Source of the DNA: Streptomyces nigrescens
GTDB taxonomy: Bacteria; Actinomycetota; Actinomycetes; Streptomycetales; Streptomycetaceae
Length of the DNA stretch: 64,000 nucleotides
Assembly (NCBI GenBank): GCA_024349765.1
Contig: AP026073.1
Span: 3,224,001-3,288,000 of the forward strand
Reading direction: 5' to 3'
Below the pieces are notes generated by a model, which was given only the letters and a program-made list of their open reading frames with translations, was not told the origin of the DNA and did no database searches. Made by a program: the position numbers and the translations under genes. Every line of letters starts with the position of its first letter. Position 1 is the first letter of the stretch. Below, piece by piece: positions 59,964-64,000 of this stretch.

Positions 59964-60671
59964 ATGACCGCCCAGCAGTCGCCCCAGCCGAAAACGAACC
60001 CGCCCCGGCCCCCCGCGTCCCGCCCCGTCGGTCGCGGCCTGTTGTGGTCCGCGGCAGCATTTCTGCTGGGCTCGCTCCTCGTCTACAACTCCGTCGACAC
60101 CTCGGCGGATCCGAAGTCGCAGTCCCACAACGCCGTGGCCGCCTCCGCGAACCCCCGGGCGAACGGCTCCTCATCCGCTCCGACCGCCGTTCCGGGACTG
60201 GCTCTGCCCCGCTCCGCGCCGAAGCGGCTGTCGATCCCGCAGATCGCGGTCGACGCGCCCTTCACCCAGCTCGGCATCGGCCCGACCGGCCAGCTCGAAG
60301 CTCCTCCCGCCGGTGACAAAAACCTCGTCGGCTGGTTCAAGGACGGGGCCTCGCCGGGAGAACGCGGTTCGTCGATCATCGCCGGTCACGTCGACACCAA
60401 GACCGGACCCGCGGTGTTCATGCAACTCGAATCCCTCAAGCCCGGCAATACGATCAACATCACCCGTGAGGACGGGATGATCGCCACATTCAAGGTCGAC
60501 TCCGTGGAGACCTTCAGCAAGGCGAACTTCCCCAACGACCGGGTCTACGGCGATGTGCCGGACGCGTCGCTGCGGATCATCACCTGCGGGGGCGCCTACG
60601 ACCGCAAGGTCAGGGACTACGTCGACAACGTCGTGGTCTTCGCCCACCTCTCCTCGTACAGGCGTGCCTGA
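59964..60671 (+). CDS. Class F sortase
   Basis: 235 residues. One N-terminal TM helix (about 25-43, GLLWSAAAFLLGSLLVYNSV) and a Ser/Ala linker, then the sortase barrel: KRLSIPQIAVDAPFTQLGIG, SSIIAGHVDTKTGPAVFMQL (catalytic His), SLRIITCGGAYDRKVRDYVD (catalytic Cys in ITCGG, Arg in DRKVRD). The order His, Cys, Arg is complete. The 130-bp spacing to the HTGGG protein suggests a substrate-enzyme pair. It would anchor or process cell-surface proteins. A strong terminator follows. Confidence 0.92.
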   Translation: MTAQQSPQPKTNPPRPPASRPVGRGLLWSAAAFLLGSLLVYNSVDTSADPKSQSHNAVAASANPRANGSSSAPTAVPGLALPRSAPKRLSIPQIAVDAPFTQLGIGPTGQLEAPPAGDKNLVGWFKDGASPGERGSSIIAGHVDTKTGPAVFMQLESLKPGNTINITREDGMIATFKVDSVETFSKANFPNDRVYGDVPDASLRIITCGGAYDRKVRDYVDNVVVFAHLSSYRRA

Positions 60672-60729
60672 ACTGCCCTCGTTCCTCCTTCGTCCTTGCT
60701 CCGTCCTCACCTTTCGTCCCGCTGCAACC

Positions 60730-60773
60730 GGACGGTGCCCGGGCCGGCTCCCATGCCGGTCCGGGCACCGTCC
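60730..60773 (+). terminator. Strong intrinsic terminator after the sortase gene
   Basis: A 19-bp stem (GGACGGTGCCCGGGCCGGC and its complement, one G-U pair) with a 6-base loop TCCCAT, followed by TTTAT, 59 bp after the sortase stop. Confidence 0.85.
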
Positions 60774-60781
60774 TTTATCCG

Positions 60782-61152
60782 TCCCGCGGACGAGCGCGGA
60801 TGAGCGACACGCGGGACCATGGATGCCTCCCCGACCGGGAAGGGGCAAGGGAATAGTGAACGCGCTCAGTTCTCACCACTCCGCATTCGCCCAGCATGGA
60901 GAAGGAACTCGCGAGGTGTGTCCGCGATCCGTATTCCGGGTTCCGGGCCCCGGGTTCCGCGTGATGACTCTCGATAAGCGATAGGCAGTTGTTCCCGTCG
61001 TGGGCCGTTTTGTCCGGCGATCACTGGGCACACGCGAGACGTCACGAGTACAGCAGCCCGGAGACAGCAGAGCTGAGTACAACGGCGGACGTGAGTACGC
61101 CTGACTCACTCTGCTCGTGATACCGAAAACCTCGCCCTGATGACGGGATGAA
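60782..61152. other. Intergenic region upstream of the MFS transporter
   Basis: No supportable gene. Short frames on both strands lack motifs. The sequence near 61000-61140 is less GC-rich than its surroundings and presumably holds the MFS promoter. Confidence 0.4.
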
Positions 61153-62745
61153 ATGAACCCCGGACGTCAACAACCGCCGACCCCGCGGCGGGGCCGGAAG
61201 CCGGCCCGCGGGGGTACGCCCGCGACCGACCGCATGCTGCGCATTCTGCTGCGCCGCCGCAAACAGCCACTGAGCGCCCAGGACGTCACCGTCACGGACC
61301 GGCCCGCGGTCCGCAAGGCGGTCTCGGCGGCCGCGCTGGGCAACACCATGGAATGGTTCGACTTCGGCGTCTACGCCTATCTGGCGGGCACGCTGGGGAA
61401 GGTGTTCTTCCCGGCGAGTTCGCCCGGGGCGCAGGTCGTCTCGACGTTCGCAACATTTGCCGCGGCATTTCTCGTCCGGCCGCTCGGTGGCCTCGTATTC
61501 GGTCCGCTCGGCGATCGCATCGGCCGTAAGCGCGTACTGGCCGCGACCATGATCATGATGGCGATCAGTACCTTCGCGGTCGGCTTTCTGCCCAGTTACC
61601 ACACCATCGGCTTCGCCGCGCCGATTCTGCTGCTGATCTGCCGTCTGGTGCAGGGCTTCTCCACCGGTGGCGAATACGCCGGAGCCACCACCTATATCGC
61701 CGAATACGCCCCTGATACCCGGCGCGGCTTCCTCGGCAGCTGGCTCGACTTCGGCACCTTCGTCGGGTACTCGCTCGGTTCCGGACTGGTCACGCTGCTC
61801 ACCGGCGTCCTCGGTACGGACGGTCTGGTGAACTGGGGCTGGCGGCTGCCGTTCCTCGTCGCCGGGCCGCTGGGCCTGATCGGCCTGTACATGCGGCTGC
61901 GGCTGGAGGAGACGCCGGCCTTCCAGCGGGAGGCCGAACAGGCACACCACGACGCGGAGGAGGCCCGTGCCGCGGGGGGCGAGGACCCGGTCGAGGAGGC
62001 CCGCCAGTCCGGCCACGGACGGCTGAAGGAGATCTTCACCCGGCACTGGCAGGCGGTGCTGATCTGCATGGGCCTGGTGCTGCTCTACAACGTCACCAAC
62101 TACATGGTGACCTCCTACCTGCCGACGTACATGACCGAGACCCTCGGCGAGGACCCCCTCACCGCGCAGCTGCTGGTGCTCGGCACCATGATCGTCGTGG
62201 TGCTCACCATCACCACCGTCGGCCGCACCTCCGACAAGTGGGGCCGACGGCCCGTCTTCATGGAGGGCAGCGCCGCCCTGATCCTGCTCGCCGCGCCCGC
62301 GGTGCTGCTCATCCGGGCCGGCGGCATCCTGCTGCCCGCCTTCGGATGCCTGATCCTGGGCCTGCTGCTGGTGTGCTTCGCGGGGACGTCGGCCTCGACG
62401 CTGCCGGCCCTCTTCCCGACCCGGCTGCGCTACGGAGCACTGTCGATCTCCTTCAACATCTCCGTCTCGCTCTTCGGCGGTACGACACCGCTGTTCGCGT
62501 CCGCGCTGGTGCAGGCGACCGGCAGCGCCATGGTCCCGGCGTACTACCTGATGGTGGCCGGCCTCATCGGGCTGATCGCCACCTTCTTCCTGCACGAGAC
62601 CGCGGGCAAACCGCTGCGCGGCTCCGGACCGATGGTGGAGACCGAGGAGCAGGCCCAGGCACTCGTGGCCAAGAGCCGCACCGAGGCCGGTCGGCGGGCC
62701 CGGGACATCTGGATCCGGCTGCGGCACCCGTGGGCACGGCACTGA
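61153..62745 (+). CDS. MFS metabolite:H+ symporter (ProP/ShiA-like)
   Basis: 530 residues, 12 TM helices. The family pattern is ALGNTMEWFDFGVYAYLAGT in TM1, the loop 2-3 signature GPLGDRIGRKRVLAATMIMM and RLVQGFSTGGEYAGATTYIA in TM4-5. A long cytoplasmic loop rich in acidic residues (REAEQAHHDAEEARAAGGED) lies between TM6 and TM7. It takes up a small organic acid or osmolyte (proline, betaine, shikimate or alpha-ketoglutarate type). A basic N-terminal extension of about 50 residues precedes TM1, so the true start could be an internal ATG (for example MLRILLRRRK). Confidence 0.88.
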   Translation: MNPGRQQPPTPRRGRKPARGGTPATDRMLRILLRRRKQPLSAQDVTVTDRPAVRKAVSAAALGNTMEWFDFGVYAYLAGTLGKVFFPASSPGAQVVSTFATFAAAFLVRPLGGLVFGPLGDRIGRKRVLAATMIMMAISTFAVGFLPSYHTIGFAAPILLLICRLVQGFSTGGEYAGATTYIAEYAPDTRRGFLGSWLDFGTFVGYSLGSGLVTLLTGVLGTDGLVNWGWRLPFLVAGPLGLIGLYMRLRLEETPAFQREAEQAHHDAEEARAAGGEDPVEEARQSGHGRLKEIFTRHWQAVLICMGLVLLYNVTNYMVTSYLPTYMTETLGEDPLTAQLLVLGTMIVVVLTITTVGRTSDKWGRRPVFMEGSAALILLAAPAVLLIRAGGILLPAFGCLILGLLLVCFAGTSASTLPALFPTRLRYGALSISFNISVSLFGGTTPLFASALVQATGSAMVPAYYLMVAGLIGLIATFFLHETAGKPLRGSGPMVETEEQAQALVAKSRTEAGRRARDIWIRLRHPWARH

Positions 62746-62801
62746 GGGTGGGCCTCGTGCCGTGCCCCGTCGTCACCCCGTCGGCGCATTCACCCTGGAC
62801 T

Positions 62802-63719
62802 TCATCGGCGAACGCTGCTGTCCCAGCGCCAACTGGTGCGACGAGGGTGCCCCGGTAGGGCACGGCGTCCGGTGGCCCACAACAGGACGGCCCAGGGGCC
62901 GGGGGACGACGAGGCTTCCGCGTCACCCGAATCACCCGGATGACCCGGACCGCCCGGATCACCCGGACCGCCCGGGTCACCCGGCTCACCCGGACCGTTC
63001 AGACCACCCGGGGCGTCAGGAAACAGCCGGGCCAGCACCCGTGCGCACAGGTCGGCGGGCGGCTCCCAGGTCAGCCCCAGCCCCTCGGCCAGATCGTGGG
63101 TGTGGACCAGGGTCTCCACCGCCCCCATCGCCGCGAAGCCCTCCGGGTCCGACGCCCCGAACACATGGTGAGCCCGGACCTCCGGAGACGTCGTGCGCAC
63201 CATGGCGACCAGCAGCGCACCGCACGCCTCCAGCACCTGCAACAGCCCCGCCGGCCCCGCCGCGCGGTCGGCATGCACGGCGTTCGCGGGCCCGCCCGGC
63301 CGCCGGCTCTCCCACACGAAGGGCACCTCACCGCCCAACGGCGGCTTTCTGGGCCCCAGTTGGACGGCGTAAGCGAAGAGGTCGTCGCTGAGGTGCTCGA
63401 CCGTCTCCCAGCAGTCCCACTCCAGCGATCCGGCTTTCCGCTGCCACACCTCCGCGGGCGCCTCGCGCAGTACGGCCACCGCGAGCTGCACGCACCGGTC
63501 GAGGTCGTCCGCGGTGACGGTGAGGGAGGACGGGGACGGGGAGGACGGGGACGGGGATACGGACGCGGACGCAGGAGACTCGGAAGCGGCGCTGGAACCG
63601 GAACTCGAACCGGAACTCGAACCGGAACTCGAACCGGAACTCGAACCGGAACTCGAACCGGAACCGGGATCGGAACCCGAACTGGAACTGGCGCTGGAAC
63701 TGGGTGTTGACCGGGACAT
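62802..63719 (-). CDS. Mycothiol-dependent maleylpyruvate isomerase/DinB-like protein with Ser-rich N-terminus
   Basis: 305 residues from ATG 63719. The DinB/MDMPI-type helical bundle runs from about 68 to 230: DDLDRCVQLAVAVLREAPAE, WDCWETVEHLSDDLFAYAVQ (metal-binding His), ETLVHTHDLAEGLGLTWEPP (HxxD-type metal ligands). The first 65 residues are Ser/Gly-rich (SSGSSSGSSSGS) and come from a 12-bp DNA repeat. A Gly/Pro-rich stretch (GEPGDPGGPGDPGGPGHPG) interrupts the C-terminal part. Metal-dependent thiol-linked chemistry by family; substrate unknown. Confidence 0.78.
   Translation of the reverse strand: MSRSTPSSSASSSSGSDPGSGSSSGSSSGSSSGSSSGSSSGSSAASESPASASVSPSPSSPSPSSLTVTADDLDRCVQLAVAVLREAPAEVWQRKAGSLEWDCWETVEHLSDDLFAYAVQLGPRKPPLGGEVPFVWESRRPGGPANAVHADRAAGPAGLLQVLEACGALLVAMVRTTSPEVRAHHVFGASDPEGFAAMGAVETLVHTHDLAEGLGLTWEPPADLCARVLARLFPDAPGGLNGPGEPGDPGGPGDPGGPGHPGDSGDAEASSSPGPWAVLLWATGRRALPGHPRRTSWRWDSSVRR
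63595..63666. repeat. 12-bp tandem repeats GAACTCGAACCG
   Basis: Five exact units at 63601-63660 with partial units at both sides. On the minus strand they encode SSGS repeats in the maleylpyruvate isomerase-like protein; on the plus strand the same DNA reads ELEP, which has no gene context. Likely length-variable. Confidence 0.8.
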
Positions 63720-63831
63720 GAAGGGACCGTATCTCGCGAACACGCGGATGACGGGAACGGCCGCCGAGGAAACACCCCACAGGTGGCCTCCTGGTGGCTG
63801 CCGTCCCTAACTGACGGTCTATCGTGGGCTC

Positions 63832-64000
63832 ATGTCCGCCCCAGAACTGATCCGTATCGTCTCCCGCGACTCGCCGATGGCACTGGCCCAGGTGGAGCGG
63901 GTGCGCAGCGAACTCGCCGCCCTCCACCCCGGCATCGCCACCGAGGTCGTTCCGGTCAAGACCACCGGTGACCGCTGGATGGGCGCGCTCTCCCAGGTCG
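63832..64000 (+). CDS. hemC: Hydroxymethylbilane synthase-like protein, cut by window end
   Basis: The first 56 residues are visible: [20 protein letters not shown] (the family start normally reads I-R-I-G-T-R-x-S-x-L-A-L-A-Q), then [20 protein letters not shown]. This is the N-terminal domain of porphobilinogen deaminase, which builds hydroxymethylbilane for haem and corrinoids. The slightly divergent motif (VSRDSPM rather than GTRxSxL) could mark a second, pathway-specific copy. ATG 63832; divergent from the maleylpyruvate isomerase-like gene with a 112-bp gap. Confidence 0.8.
   Translation, partial: MSAPELIRIVSRDSPMALAQVERVRSELAALHPGIATEVVPVKTTGDRWMGALSQV

Noticed and set aside
63514-63810. 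Plus-strand frame encoding (ELEP)n
   Set aside because: It is the complement of the SSGS-coding repeat of the maleylpyruvate isomerase-like gene; it lacks a domain and a ribosome site.

Overview
The window is high-GC, gene-dense actinobacterial chromosome. Codons end almost always in G or C, GTG starts and 4-base ATGA/GTGA overlaps are common, and many families are typical of Streptomyces: an AfsK-like kinase, a SpoIIE/HATPase phosphatase, DUF2993, DUF5996, a class F sortase, a GH19 chitinase behind a DasR-type site, and an eCIS DUF4157 protein. I read it as a Streptomyces or close relative. No rRNA, tRNA, CRISPR array or insertion sequence was recognised.

Bases 1-20,100 form one functional block that resembles the mycobacterial DosR (hypoxia/dormancy) regulon. 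It holds two TrkA/RCK proteins, a P2A-type cation ATPase overlapping a DUF1876 (Rv1738-like) protein, four CBS-BON proteins, three universal stress proteins, a tandem SpoIIAA-like protein, an Hsp20, a GNAT/ADP-forming acyl-CoA ligase fusion, an Rv1733c-like membrane protein, a hydrogenase maturation protease, and a five-gene operon. That operon encodes a group 3b-like [NiFe] hydrogenase plus a cNMP-binding protein without a DNA-binding domain. Near-perfect palindromes GGGCCG-NN-CGGCCC lie 55-85 bp upstream of several of these genes and have the geometry of the DosR box, so the block probably answers to one DosR/DevR-type regulator that is not in the window.

Bases 20,100-26,300 hold a SRPBCC remnant, an HxlR regulator and a polymorphic toxin cassette: a WXG100/CpnT-like protein, a 1260-residue RHS protein with a zinc-knuckle toxin tip, and an Imm21 immunity protein. 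Bases 26,400-37,800 carry DUF5996, an orphan solute-binding lipoprotein, a large SpoIIE phosphatase, a FAD monooxygenase behind PHO-box-like repeats, a membrane protein that joins a sigma-like segment to an NPCBM module, a TIR/SLOG-like membrane protein beside gene debris, and a DUF2993 protein.

Bases 37,800-44,400 are accessory DNA. An arsenic locus is partly decayed: arsR, acr3 and arsC are intact, while trxB and a second arsC are broken. Next comes an eCIS-type DUF4157 protein with a deaminase-like C-terminus, a broken macrolide-type glycosyltransferase that stops at its 3' end, and a Vat-like acetyltransferase divergent from a TetR regulator.

Bases 44,400-64,000 are mostly ordinary chromosome: an AfsK-like kinase, an acyltransferase, a flavin reductase, a secreted phosphatase, AlkB, small hypotheticals, a racemase, the DasR-box GH19 chitinase, a GNAT-AAA fusion, and a Mut7-C protein. 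These are followed by a secreted repeat protein paired with a class F sortase, an MFS transporter, a maleylpyruvate isomerase-like protein, and the start of a hemC-like gene cut by the window edge.
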